A stretch of DNA of 53,114 nucleotides, taken from an uncultured Erysipelotrichaceae bacterium (GTDB taxonomy: Bacteria; Bacillota_I; Bacilli_A; RF39; UBA660). Numbering within the stretch: position 1 is the stretch's first letter; each line of letters begins with the position of its first letter. The DNA lies in contig CACZFH010000019.1 in the NCBI GenBank assembly GCA_902780395.1, positions 1-53,114 of the forward strand, read 5' to 3'. Positions 28,368 through 36,125 of this stretch are shown here, in pieces. Made by a program: the position numbers and the translations under genes. The notes beneath the pieces are model-generated. The model was not told the origin of the DNA. It ran no database searches and saw only the letters and a list, made by a program, of their open reading frames with translations.

Positions 28368-28625
28368 ATGAATAAAAACAAGATACTAATAGAATTAGAA
28401 GTACCCTTACAAGAGAAAAAATATGATTTATTTATTCCTATTAATAAAAAGATTGGAACAGTTAAACACCTAATAGAAGAAGCTCTATTAGAGTTAACAG
28501 ACAATTCTTATGAAATTAGAGAAGACACTAATTTATATAGTAAAGATACTGGCATGATTTACGATGTAAATGAAACAGTGAGAGATACTGATTTACAAAA
28601 TGGTTCAAGAATAATTCTATTATAA
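28368..28625 (+). CDS. YukD/EsaB-like ubiquitin-fold protein
   Basis: 85 aa, normal for YukD/EsaB. The ILIELEVPLQEKKYDLFIPINKKIGTVKHLIEEAL start and the ending DTDLQNGSRIILL match the beta-grasp family that accompanies EssC and regulates the T7SS. 12 bp after essC with TAGGAGG. The family call rests on fold-like pattern and position. Confidence 0.82.
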   Translation: MNKNKILIELEVPLQEKKYDLFIPINKKIGTVKHLIEEALLELTDNSYEIREDTNLYSKDTGMIYDVNETVRDTDLQNGSRIILL

Positions 28626-28634
28626 GGAGGTAAC

Positions 28635-28835
28635 ATGGAAGAATATAATCAATATGTAACAGCAATTAATACAATTTTTGATCTCATAGACAAAATGAAA
28701 ACTGGCTGGAATAATATAGATAATAATAACTATATAGAGAAAATTGAAGAGTATAAAAGTGTAGTAATTGATAATGCTCCTAAGTTTAAAGAAAAAGCTC
28801 CTGAACCAGAAACGGAGGCTTTAAGAAATGATTGA
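28635..28835 (+). CDS. Small helical protein of the T7SS operon, 66 aa
   Basis: Mostly alpha-helical, with a GW pair in MKTGWNNIDNNNY and an acidic Pro-Glu tail. Not a clear WXG100 protein (too short, no W-x-G), but size, helicity and place suggest a substrate or chaperone partner of EssC. AAGGAGG before the ATG; overlaps the next ORF by 8 bp. Confidence 0.65.
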   Translation: MEEYNQYVTAINTIFDLIDKMKTGWNNIDNNNYIEKIEEYKSVVIDNAPKFKEKAPEPETEALRND

Positions 28836-29043
28836 TAAGTTAACATATGAAGAAGTCCTAACTAATTCCAAAGAGCTAAGAAAACAAGCTGAAATTGTAT
28901 CTATATTAGCAAGAAATAGAAATATTCAAGAGTTAATAGATTTTGCCGCAACAGTAGAGGGATATTCTAAATTCTTAGAAAATACCATAGAAATAAATAA
29001 AGATGCAGATGCTGCATTAAATGAATTAAAAGAATCATTATAA
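28828..29043 (+). CDS. Small helical protein of the T7SS operon, 71 aa
   Basis: Helical heptad-like sequence (LTYEEVLTNSKELRKQAEIVSILARNRNIQELIDFAATVEGY). No WXG motif. Overlaps the upstream gene; coupled translation likely. Probably pairs with the 66-aa protein in the way WXG100 partners do; that is inference. A terminator follows. Confidence 0.65.
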   Translation: MIDKLTYEEVLTNSKELRKQAEIVSILARNRNIQELIDFAATVEGYSKFLENTIEINKDADAALNELKESL

Positions 29044-29075
29044 AAAGGGTATTATTATCATAATACTCTTTTCTT
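29043..29075 (+). terminator. Terminator of the EssC operon
   Basis: AAAAGGGTATTAT-tatc-ATAATACTCTTTTCTTT; 11-12-bp stem, one G-U, T-rich tail, directly after the stop. Confidence 0.85.
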
Positions 29076-29130
29076 TATAGTATTTTTTCTGTATTAATGA
29101 TACAATATTATTAACAAAATAGGTGGTTAT

Positions 29131-29718
29131 ATGTCTAAATTAGTAATTAATATTAATAATAAAGAAGATCTTAATTCTTTTTATTCAAAGTTGAGGTATT
29201 ATCTTTTATTTCATAATGAAGAAGTAATGGTAATTAATATAGATAATATAGATGAAAAAAATAAAGAAGATTTACTCATGATAGAAGAAGCCTTTAATAT
29301 TAAAAATAAGTATCAAAGACTAGAATATGTCTATCAAACACTATGTGATATCTTAGATAAAGATATTGAGAAAAATGTTTGTGAATTTGATAAAAACGGT
29401 TTATGTATAGCTCAAAGGAAAGGAAAATGTCCAAGTAAAAAAAATGGTTGCTGTGGAACCTGCCAATTTATAGGAAAAAAAGGCTGTACTATTACCTCTT
29501 TATCATGTAAGACTTTTTATTGTAGTTATCTAAAGAAGACAAAAAACTTTACAAATTATAAAGATATTAAGTTATATCAATATTTCTTGTCAATCCCCCA
29601 AAAACTAATCATAGAAGCAAATTTTTGGAATACTAAAGAAGATAATTTAAGACTATTATATAAGGCCAATATCTTTACTTGGTTACTTCATAAAAATAAA
29701 AAAATGAAACGATTTTAA
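29131..29718 (+). CDS. Cysteine-rich protein of unknown function, 195 aa
   Basis: Nine to ten cysteines cluster between about residues 87 and 130 in the pattern C-x8-C-x7-C-x6-CC-x2-C-x7-C-x6-C-x5-C, which suggests a metal or iron-sulphur site (YkgJ-like cysteine clusters look similar, but I cannot confirm). The N-terminal half is charged and helical, the C-terminal part hydrophobic-aromatic (FTWLLHKNKKMKRF). AGGTGGTT precedes the ATG. It stands just after the T7SS operon with its own terminator. Confidence 0.6.
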   Translation: MSKLVININNKEDLNSFYSKLRYYLLFHNEEVMVINIDNIDEKNKEDLLMIEEAFNIKNKYQRLEYVYQTLCDILDKDIEKNVCEFDKNGLCIAQRKGKCPSKKNGCCGTCQFIGKKGCTITSLSCKTFYCSYLKKTKNFTNYKDIKLYQYFLSIPQKLIIEANFWNTKEDNLRLLYKANIFTWLLHKNKKMKRF

Positions 29719-29730
29719 ATCGTTTCTTTT
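29706..29730. terminator. Bidirectional terminator with both stops
   Basis: AAACGATTT-T-AAATCGTTTCTTTT; TAA of the plus gene and of the minus gene fall in the centre, the same arrangement as at 13086-13111. Confidence 0.82.
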
Positions 29731-30761
29731 ATATGTTTAAATATCTTTGTTTTTGGAAAATAATAAGATAATATTTGAATATAATTAGCTCCATTTTTAG
29801 CAATTTCATTAGCTCCAAAAATACTTAGTCCATAAGAATTGCCTAACCCTTTTGTAATAATACGTATATAGTCTTTATAAATAATGAAGTAAAAAGTAGA
29901 TGAATTCAAATGAAATAACTCTTGAAATTCAGAAAAAGTATATGGATGACTATCTACTAAGATATTTGAGGTATTATGATTCTGAACGATAATTTTACTA
30001 TTAGAAGTAATAGAAAAACCTAATATTTTTTGCATATCAGAATATGAATAATCTCGAATAGTAAGATAATAAGGTGAGGCTAAATCCCAAATGCTTTTTA
30101 CACTTGATAAATATGGATATTCTTTATTAGAAAATGTTTTTCCATCATTAGAATAATGAAGAAAAGGAAGAATAGGTTGTTCTTGATATCTTAGAAATAT
30201 ACCTTGTACAGAATTAATAATTTGAGAAAACTTATTCAAAATAATTGGATAATTACTATAAAGAGCTTGATAATATGAAAGTGGTTGAAAAGAGCCAAAG
30301 GAAAACTTACTATCAATAACTTTATTTTCTTGAATTAATTGATAAAGGTAACCGTGAAATAATACGCAAATAGCTTTATAAACCTCTTCATTAATACTTT
30401 CATCATAATAAGAAAATAATAATGAAAGAAGATATTCTTTTAAGGTTATTTCACAAAGAGCCTGATCTTCTAATTGAATAGAAATCATTAATCGATCAGG
30501 ATTATATTCTTCATTAGAAATAGTAGAATTATAATCAAGTTCTGTATCTTTTAATACTTTAACAACAATCCCATCAACAATTAAGAATATTTTATTTCCT
30601 TTAAATGGAATCTTATTAGAAACAATAAAATTATGAGCCCTCTTAGTCATTTCCATATCATTAGAATAATTAAGTTCCTTAGAAAACTCATATTTCATAT
30701 CCAAGTATAAATATAAAACTTCTTCCCCATTATAATTCTGTATTTCATATCGATAAAACAT
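29715..30761 (-). CDS. SpoIID/LytB-like protein without the catalytic glutamate
   Basis: About 348 aa. The SpoIID pattern is recognisable: ITLKEYLLSLLFSYYDES followed by helix NEEVYKAICVLFHGYLYQ (family: LEEYL..VxxxEMP, ALKAQAVAARTY), then SVQGIFLRYQEQPILPFLHYSNDGKTFS, then the C-terminal GLGNSYGLSIFGANEIAKNGANYIQILSYYFPKTKI (family: GxGHGVGMSQ.GA..A..G..Y..IL..YY). The family's Glu in VxxEMP is not present (FSYYDES). SpoIID is a peptidoglycan lytic transglycosylase, so this protein may be inactive or repurposed. No signal peptide seen from ATG 30761, whose upstream GGTGATATT matches local ribosome binding sites (an in-frame ATG at 30806 is less likely). It lies downstream of the phospholipase-like gene. 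Confidence 0.7.
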   Translation of the reverse strand: MFYRYEIQNYNGEEVLYLYLDMKYEFSKELNYSNDMEMTKRAHNFIVSNKIPFKGNKIFLIVDGIVVKVLKDTELDYNSTISNEEYNPDRLMISIQLEDQALCEITLKEYLLSLLFSYYDESINEEVYKAICVLFHGYLYQLIQENKVIDSKFSFGSFQPLSYYQALYSNYPIILNKFSQIINSVQGIFLRYQEQPILPFLHYSNDGKTFSNKEYPYLSSVKSIWDLASPYYLTIRDYSYSDMQKILGFSITSNSKIIVQNHNTSNILVDSHPYTFSEFQELFHLNSSTFYFIIYKDYIRIITKGLGNSYGLSIFGANEIAKNGANYIQILSYYFPKTKIFKHIKETI

Positions 30762-30803
30762 AATATCACCAATAATAGTATGAGAATAATAAAAGAAATC
30801 ATA

Positions 30804-30842
30804 CAAAAAAAGAATTAAAAATCAAAATATTTTAATTCTTTT
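30804..30842 (-). terminator. Terminator at the end of the phospholipase-like gene
   Basis: On the minus strand AAAGAATTAAAA (30841-30830) pairs with TTTTAATTCTTT (30820-30809), followed by more T. The last codons and stop are within it. The 5' end of the SpoIID-like gene lies just beyond. Confidence 0.72.
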
Positions 30843-31783
30843 GAAATATTACAGTCAAGACCAGTAACATAGCTTACATTAGGAATAACTTGTTCTAAAT
30901 CAATTTCTTTTCCATCTAAATAATCAAAACAAGCACAAATAAGTACTTTAGCTTGTTTAAGAGCTTTTAAATATAAATCTATGAATGATTCATTACTAGT
31001 CATACTATAAGTAGTAGGATTTCTCCATAAAGAATGATTACTATTTAAATAATTATGTCTATCATTCAAAGGATAATGATAACTAATAGCTTCAAAACGA
31101 AAAACACCACGAGGAGTAACACTATCAACTAATTTATAAATAGTTTTCTTAATTCCATAAGGATCTTTTCTAAATAAACGCAAAGCCGTTTTCATTTGCT
31201 TTAAAGACTTATAATAAATAACATCCATATCACGTATTTTAAAAGTATTATAAAAACTATATCGAATAGCACCCTTCAAAGAATCAGAAAAAGGACGAGT
31301 ATCAAAGCAATATGATATAAAATCAAAAGTATAAGGATTAACTCTTTCTCTTCTTCGAATCATATCATTATCTAGAAATATTTCCATAAAAGTATGAGCA
31401 TTATTATATTTATAAGTATTAGGATAACCTTTCTTCATAACCCCAGTTTTATAAAAAATATAAGGATGAACATTACTATCTAAACAGAAATGACAAAGAA
31501 AGCCTACTAGAAAAGCATAAGTATCTTTATCATGAATTTGATTATCTTTCATGTACTGAAGATATTTGATAAAAAATTCTTGGCTCTTATGAGTATGAAA
31601 ATATTTTTGAAACTTACGAATATCTTTTCCTGGTAATATTGAAAAAAGATTATAAAACATTGTACTATCTACTCCTTGAGCAAACATCTTTAAACGACTA
31701 AATTCAAATTGTTCACTAATGGATGAAGGTAATATTTCATAAACATCTTTCGCAAAGTAAGCATGAGTAACAGTAGCTGGCAT
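30815..31783 (-). CDS. Zinc-dependent phospholipase C-family protein
   Basis: 322 aa. MPATVTHAYFAKDVYE, GFLCHFCLDSNVHPYIFYK and NAHTFMEIFLDNDM supply the His/Asp metal ligands expected of the Zn_dep_PLPC family. No signal peptide, so intracellular or a non-secreted relative; enzymatic activity is unproven. AGGAGGTTCTTAATATG-like region (GGGGAGG) upstream on the minus strand. Confidence 0.8.
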   Translation of the reverse strand: MPATVTHAYFAKDVYEILPSSISEQFEFSRLKMFAQGVDSTMFYNLFSILPGKDIRKFQKYFHTHKSQEFFIKYLQYMKDNQIHDKDTYAFLVGFLCHFCLDSNVHPYIFYKTGVMKKGYPNTYKYNNAHTFMEIFLDNDMIRRRERVNPYTFDFISYCFDTRPFSDSLKGAIRYSFYNTFKIRDMDVIYYKSLKQMKTALRLFRKDPYGIKKTIYKLVDSVTPRGVFRFEAISYHYPLNDRHNYLNSNHSLWRNPTTYSMTSNESFIDLYLKALKQAKVLICACFDYLDGKEIDLEQVIPNVSYVTGLDCNISKELKYFDF

Positions 31784-31886
31784 ATTAAGAACCTCCCCAA
31801 ATTACATATAAACTATTATATCATAAAAGAATTGTAAATAACAAAAACAATATAAAATAACAATATCTTAATACTTAATAATATGA

Positions 31887-31892
31887 TATAAT
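31887..31892 (+). promoter_or_regulatory. Extended -10 upstream of the Abi_2 gene
   Basis: TGATATAAT (TG at 31884-31885), 18 bp before the ATG. Confidence 0.6.
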
Positions 31893-31909
31893 TAATAATA
31901 GGTGATACC

Positions 31910-32863
31910 ATGATAGATAAACAATTTAAAAATTTAGATGAACAAGTAGAAATACTTAAGCATAAAGGAATGCTTATACAAGATGAAAAATATGCTAAAA
32001 AAGTATTACTAAGAGAAAACTATTTCTTCCTATGTGGATATCGCCACTTATTTATCAAATCAGAAGAAAACAAAAATTTTAAGGAAGGAACTACTTTCGA
32101 AGAATTATATAGTTTATTTTTATTTGATAGATCATTTAGAAATGTTTTATTTAAATATCTATTAGTAATAGAAAATAACTTAAAATCAATTATTTCATAT
32201 CAGTTATCTAAAAAATATGGATATCGCGAAAGAGACTATTTAAAAGAAAAAAACTTTACTAATATACCAGATAAACAAGCTCAATTAAATGATCTGTTAA
32301 AGAAAATGAAAAGACAAATAAGGGTAAATGGCTCACAACATAGTGCAACTCTACATTATGTTTCAAATTATGGATATATTCCTTTGTGGATATTAGTAAA
32401 AGTATTATCATTTGGTATTGTAAGTGAAATGTATCAAATATTAAAAATAGAAGATCAAAAGGATATTGCTAAGATATATGAACTAGATTCAGATACATTT
32501 ACTGTCTATTTACCAATTTTAGCAAATTATCGTAATCTCTGTGCTCATGAAGATATTTTATATGAAAACAAAACTCAAAAAACAATAGATGATACCGTAT
32601 ATCATCAATTATTAAAGATTCCAAAAGAAGATGATGAATATATTCAAGGAAAAAATGATTTATTCTCTCTAATTATTATCATGAAACAATTACTACAATA
32701 TGATGAATTTAAAAATATGACAATAGAATTAGATAATATCATAGGAACATTAAATTATAATATTCATACGATTAAGATAGAAGATGTTCTAAATAAAATG
32801 GGATTCCCTATGAATTGGAAAGATCTTGCTAATATTGAAAGGAGTAGTAATGAAATCGAATAA
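31910..32863 (+). CDS. Abi_2 (AbiF/AbiD-like) abortive-infection protein, HEPN type
   Basis: 317 aa. The N-terminal LDEQVEILKHKGMLIQDEKYAKKVLLRENYFFLCGYRHLF and FRNVLFKYLLVIENNLKS are typical of Abi_2. The HEPN RNase-like R-x4-H (YRNLCAHEDI) is present near residue 209. Abi_2 proteins can abort phage infection, probably by RNA cleavage. GGTGATACC before the ATG. Its end overlaps the HtrA gene by 14 bp, so the two are probably co-transcribed. It is chromosomal, left of the element boundary. Confidence 0.85.
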   Translation: MIDKQFKNLDEQVEILKHKGMLIQDEKYAKKVLLRENYFFLCGYRHLFIKSEENKNFKEGTTFEELYSLFLFDRSFRNVLFKYLLVIENNLKSIISYQLSKKYGYRERDYLKEKNFTNIPDKQAQLNDLLKKMKRQIRVNGSQHSATLHYVSNYGYIPLWILVKVLSFGIVSEMYQILKIEDQKDIAKIYELDSDTFTVYLPILANYRNLCAHEDILYENKTQKTIDDTVYHQLLKIPKEDDEYIQGKNDLFSLIIIMKQLLQYDEFKNMTIELDNIIGTLNYNIHTIKIEDVLNKMGFPMNWKDLANIERSSNEIE

Positions 32864-33950
32864 AAAAGAGATACTATTAATTATTTCTTCTTTTTTAGTT
32901 GGTGGAATAGTCATGCTAATTCTTATAAGTTTTACTCCTTTAGTAGAATCTATAATTGGAAGTAGAAATGATTATGTAATAACCAAGAATAGAACTCAAA
33001 TTTATGAAAAGAGTTCTCTTTCATCTGCTGTGGAAAAAGTATATGATGCTGTTGTAGTAGTACAAAGTATAAAGGATGGAGATATAGTTTATTCTGGAAC
33101 CGGGTTTATATATAAAGTTGATGAAAAAAATGGCTATATCATAACTAATGAGCATGTTATTTCATCGGGAGAAAAAATAAATATTATTTACACGAGTGAT
33201 GTAGAAGAAGAAGCTAGTGTTTTAGGAAAAGATGAATACCTAGATTTAGCTATTTTAAAAGTAACCAAAAAGAATATTAAAACTGTAGCAGAAATTGGTA
33301 GTAGTGAAGATATGAAAATAGGTGATACTGTCTTTACAGTAGGTTCCCCTATAGGTTATGAATATCGAGGAAGTGTAACCTCTGGAGTATTATCAGGAAA
33401 AGATAGAATGGTGTCAACCATAGTGGGAAACTCTGTAAGTAGTGATTGGGTAATGAGAGTATTGCAGATAGATGCTTCCATTAACCCCGGAAATAGTGGA
33501 GGACCACTATTAAATGTCAATGGAAAGGTAGTAGGTATTTGTTCCTTAAAATTAGTTGATGATAATATTGAAGGAATGGGTTTTGCCATTCCAATAGAAT
33601 ATGCTATGAGTCATGTAGAAACACTCGAAAAAGGGAAAAAAATAACTTGGCCAGTACTAGGAATAGGAATAGCCAATTTAAATGAGACAAGTAAAATACT
33701 AAAGCATGATTTAAGTATTAATACTAAACAAAAAGAAGGAATAGTAGTATTAAATATAAAGGATAATACAGGAGCTTCTAAATCAGATTTAAAACCAGGA
33801 GATATTATTATCGAAGTAGAAGGACATAAAGTAAAGGATACTGCTCATTTAAGATATGAATTATTTCAGCATCAAGCAGGAGATACGATCGAGATAAAAT
33901 ATTTAAGGGATGAAAAAGAACATAAAACAAGAATAAAGCTAAGTAGTTAA
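32850..33950 (+). CDS. Membrane-anchored HtrA/DegP-like serine protease with PDZ domain
   Basis: 366 aa from ATG 32850 (GAAAGGAG upstream). One N-terminal membrane anchor (about residues 8-29), then a trypsin-like domain with His102 (TNEHVIS), Asp132 (LDLAIL) and Ser216 (NPGNSGGPL), then one PDZ domain (KEGIVVLNIKDNTGASKSDLKPGDIIIEVEG). It degrades or refolds damaged envelope proteins outside the membrane. It overlaps the Abi_2 gene and precedes the amidase gene. Confidence 0.92.
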   Translation: MKSNKKEILLIISSFLVGGIVMLILISFTPLVESIIGSRNDYVITKNRTQIYEKSSLSSAVEKVYDAVVVVQSIKDGDIVYSGTGFIYKVDEKNGYIITNEHVISSGEKINIIYTSDVEEEASVLGKDEYLDLAILKVTKKNIKTVAEIGSSEDMKIGDTVFTVGSPIGYEYRGSVTSGVLSGKDRMVSTIVGNSVSSDWVMRVLQIDASINPGNSGGPLLNVNGKVVGICSLKLVDDNIEGMGFAIPIEYAMSHVETLEKGKKITWPVLGIGIANLNETSKILKHDLSINTKQKEGIVVLNIKDNTGASKSDLKPGDIIIEVEGHKVKDTAHLRYELFQHQAGDTIEIKYLRDEKEHKTRIKLSS

Positions 33951-33973
33951 AAAGCACACTAAGTGCTTTTTTT
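33951..33973 (+). terminator. Terminator after the protease gene
   Basis: AAAAGCAC-actaa-GTGCTTTTTTTC: 8-bp stem and seven T, directly at the stop. Confidence 0.85.
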
Positions 33974-33997
33974 CATATATTAAAATAGGTGAAAAAA

Positions 33998-34315
33998 ATG
34001 AATCAAAAATTTGACGGTGTTATTATCGATGCTGGTCATGGAGGAATTGATAGTGGAGCAATAGGAAATAATTTACAAGAAAAAGACTTAAACCTAAGAG
34101 CTTCTAAATATATGAAAAAAAGATTAGATGAATTAGGAATTCCAAGTAAAATGACTAGAGAGGAAGATGAATATCTACCTAAAGAAGAAAGAATAAGAAA
34201 AGTTTTATCTCTATACAACAATAGTCCCAATACTATCTTAATATCCAATCATATAAATGCTGGTGGTGGCGATGGTCAAAGTGTAACAAATATTAGTATA
34301 ACAATAAAAGCCTAA
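33998..34315 (+). pseudogene. N-acetylmuramoyl-L-alanine amidase, 5' part cut by the mobile element
   Basis: MNQKFDGVIIDAGHGGIDSGAIGNNLQEKDLNLRAS... is the start of an Amidase_3 domain: the zinc ligands His in DAGHGG, Glu in LQEKDLN and His in ISNHINA are visible. After the INAGGG loop (about 34268) the frame enters the element and stops after about 15 foreign codons at 34315. The missing catalytic Glu and the LysM tail lie at 48616-49548. I start at ATG 33998 after AGGTGA, not the GTG at 33989. Confidence 0.93.
34255..34290. other. attL: left junction of the integrated element
   Basis: Host amidase sequence runs to GGTGGTG (34262-34268), also found at 48622-48628. To its right lies an element arm GGTCAAAGTGTAAC (34274-34287), which is inverted relative to GTTACATTTTGACC at the other end (13 of 14 match). 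See attR. Confidence 0.85.
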
Positions 34316-34340
34316 AAATAATGAGAAAAGAGGAAATGTT

Positions 34341-34691
34341 ATGAATATTAGTTACACTAAGAAAGGTGATTATTTATTACCTAATTTAATACTTAAAGAT
34401 AAGGAACAATATAATATAGGAAAATATGGATTATTAAGACTACAATATATTAAGAGATATAAACTTGGATTATATTTTGATTTACTTGTTAATGATACTT
34501 TAAATGAATATCTACATGATATAGATGTTACTGTTATGGAGAAGGTGCAGAGTTTAATTAAAGAACTTGCTGAAAAAGAAAATATAAATGAAAAATTAAA
34601 ACAGGATAATCAAATACTTTGGGTAAGTAAAATGAATAATATTAAAAATATAGCAGAAGAAATAATTCTAAAGGAGTATATCTATGTGTGA
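34341..34691 (+). CDS. TnpV-like transposon-encoded protein
   Basis: 116 aa. MNISYTKKGDYLLPNLIL, IGKYGLLRLQYIK, LNEYLHDID and the QDNQILWVSKMNNIKNIAEEIIL end match the TnpV family found in serine-recombinase elements of clostridia. Function is not established; it travels with these elements. First gene inside the left end. Confidence 0.85.
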   Translation: MNISYTKKGDYLLPNLILKDKEQYNIGKYGLLRLQYIKRYKLGLYFDLLVNDTLNEYLHDIDVTVMEKVQSLIKELAEKENINEKLKQDNQILWVSKMNNIKNIAEEIILKEYIYV

Positions 34692-34983
34692 TATTACTGA
34701 TGAAGAATTTGAAAGAATATACTTACCAGTATGTATTAATTATGATAACTATCTAAAAGAATTTGTAATACCTGATGCAGTGGCATTTTATATAGCAGAT
34801 AATTTTTATAAAAAAGTACTTTCTAAAGCACCACTATATAATCATATTAATTCAGCAATAGATATATTTAATGTAAGTTGTGATGTAGATAAACTTATAC
34901 CATCTATAAAGAAGATATTAAGAATAAAATATAATTTAAGAATAGTAAAAGATAATCCATTGATATTAAAGAAATTTTATTAA
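34684..34983 (+). CDS. Uncharacterised element protein, 99 aa
   Basis: Not recognised. Helical, with hydrophobic and charged residues alternating. AAGGAG precedes the ATG inside the end of tnpV (8-bp overlap), so the two genes are coupled. A terminator follows. Confidence 0.6.
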   Translation: MCDITDEEFERIYLPVCINYDNYLKEFVIPDAVAFYIADNFYKKVLSKAPLYNHINSAIDIFNVSCDVDKLIPSIKKILRIKYNLRIVKDNPLILKKFY

Positions 34984-34988
34984 AAATA

Positions 34989-35024
34989 AAACACTATCTA
35001 ACATTCATTTGTTAAATAGTGTTT
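34989..35024 (+). terminator. Terminator after the tnpV pair
   Basis: AACACTAT-c-TAAC with GTTA-a-ATAGTGTT: 12-bp broken stem, T run following. Confidence 0.78.
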
Positions 35025-35052
35025 TTATGTTATTACAAACATATTTACCTTC

Positions 35053-35190
35053 CTATCTAATATTAAATACTTGTTTCACGTAGTTTTTAGCTAGCTCATT
35101 ACGAATTGTATCATACAATACTTGATTAGGGTTTACTCTTCTTTGAGATATTAGAATCATGTTGTTATATAATTTGCATCTATCGATCAT
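35053..35190 (-). CDS. Tiny basic protein, 45 aa
   Basis: ATG at 35190-35188 with AAGGAG six bases upstream on the minus strand, ending TAG at 35053. The sequence is MIDRCKLYNNMILISQRRVN... and ends YVKQVFNIR; net basic. A TATAAT-like box lies upstream on the same strand (complement of 35243-35248). The spacing of these signals is the evidence; no family is recognised. It could be a small DNA-binding protein or control ORF of the element. Confidence 0.55.
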   Translation of the reverse strand: MIDRCKLYNNMILISQRRVNPNQVLYDTIRNELAKNYVKQVFNIR

Positions 35191-35210
35191 ATTGTTCTCC
35201 TTCCATATAA

Positions 35211-35356
35211 ATTTTGTACAAATATCCTTGTACTTAAATGGATTATATCACTAACTACTAATAGTGTCAAAATGCTATTTGGGAGTTATGTTATTGTCTA
35301 GCCAGCACTGAATTTGTACTCCCGTACGAAATTCTTTTGTGGGATTACTCCCAAAC
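35211..35356. promoter_or_regulatory. Cluster of inverted repeats between divergent element genes (operator or oriT-like)
   Basis: Four nested or adjacent symmetrical sites: GTACAA-N6-TTGTAC (35215-35232); CACTA...TAGTG (35249-35266); a bulged hairpin GAATTTGTAC/GTACGAAATTC (35310-35334); and TTTGGGAGT (35278-35286) facing ACTCCCAAA (35347-35355). TACTCC recurs three times. The stretch codes for nothing on the plus strand. Either a regulatory hub for the two divergent units or an origin of transfer; the second is speculation since no relaxase is present. Confidence 0.45.
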
Positions 35357-35379
35357 CCTGCTAAAAATGTTGAAATATG

Positions 35380-35388
35380 TGCTATAAT
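35380..35388 (+). promoter_or_regulatory. Extended -10 of the HEPN/restriction operon
   Basis: TG-C-TATAAT, 28 bp before the ATG at 35416. Confidence 0.65.
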
Positions 35389-35415
35389 AATTGTATAGAT
35401 TTAAGAGGTGATATA

Positions 35416-36111
35416 ATGGAATCTAGTTTAGATATATGTATTAATATTATAAAAGATATGCTTATTGAAAACAAACCAGTTACTTTTGTTTCACCTAATT
35501 ATGTAAGATTTAAGGATATAATAACCAGATATGTATATGATAGAAACTTGGATAATACTCTTGAGTGGAATGTGATATCAGAATTAATGATATACACTTC
35601 CAATCAAACTTTAAGTGGGGCAGCAGCAAATAACATACTAATAAATTTGGAAAAACTCAAAAGATTAGATTTAAAACAAAAACAAGAAGAGGTAATTTTT
35701 GATAATCAAATTCATGGCATGATTTCAAATGTTTGTAAGAAAAAGTATTTTGATGGACATTATGCTGATGCAGTTGAAAGTGCTTTTAAAGAAGTAAATT
35801 CCAGATGTAAAAAAATATATAAAACGAAAGTTGGAGAAGAAAAAGATGGTTCTGATTTGATGAATAAATTATTTTCTCCTAATAATCCAATGTTAGCATT
35901 TGAAGACAATAGTACAGATTCTGGTAAGAATGTACAGCAAGGATATATGCAAATATTTTCTGGTTCAATGACAGGAATAAGAAATCCAAAAGCACATGAG
36001 AATCAAGTATTAACTAAAGAAAGTGCATATAAGAGATTAATGTTAGCAAGTTTGTTGATGGAAAAAATAGATGAAGCAGAAAACTATGAAAATAGTTTAA
36101 TAACTAATTAA
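35416..36111 (+). CDS. HEPN-type TIGR02391/Ymh-like protein
   Basis: 231 aa. The C-terminal block FSGSMTGIRNPKAHENQVLTKESAYKRLMLASLLMEKIDEAE matches the TIGR02391 (Ymh) family and holds the R-x4-H of HEPN RNases (RNPKAH). ATG 35416 follows AGAGGTGATAT; an earlier ATG at 35377 lies on the promoter and is rejected. It is the first gene of a unit with mod and res (14-bp gaps), so it probably adds an RNase-based or abortive function to the restriction system, or senses its failure. Confidence 0.82.
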   Translation: MESSLDICINIIKDMLIENKPVTFVSPNYVRFKDIITRYVYDRNLDNTLEWNVISELMIYTSNQTLSGAAANNILINLEKLKRLDLKQKQEEVIFDNQIHGMISNVCKKKYFDGHYADAVESAFKEVNSRCKKIYKTKVGEEKDGSDLMNKLFSPNNPMLAFEDNSTDSGKNVQQGYMQIFSGSMTGIRNPKAHENQVLTKESAYKRLMLASLLMEKIDEAENYENSLITN

Positions 36112-36125
36112 TATTGGAGGTAGAC

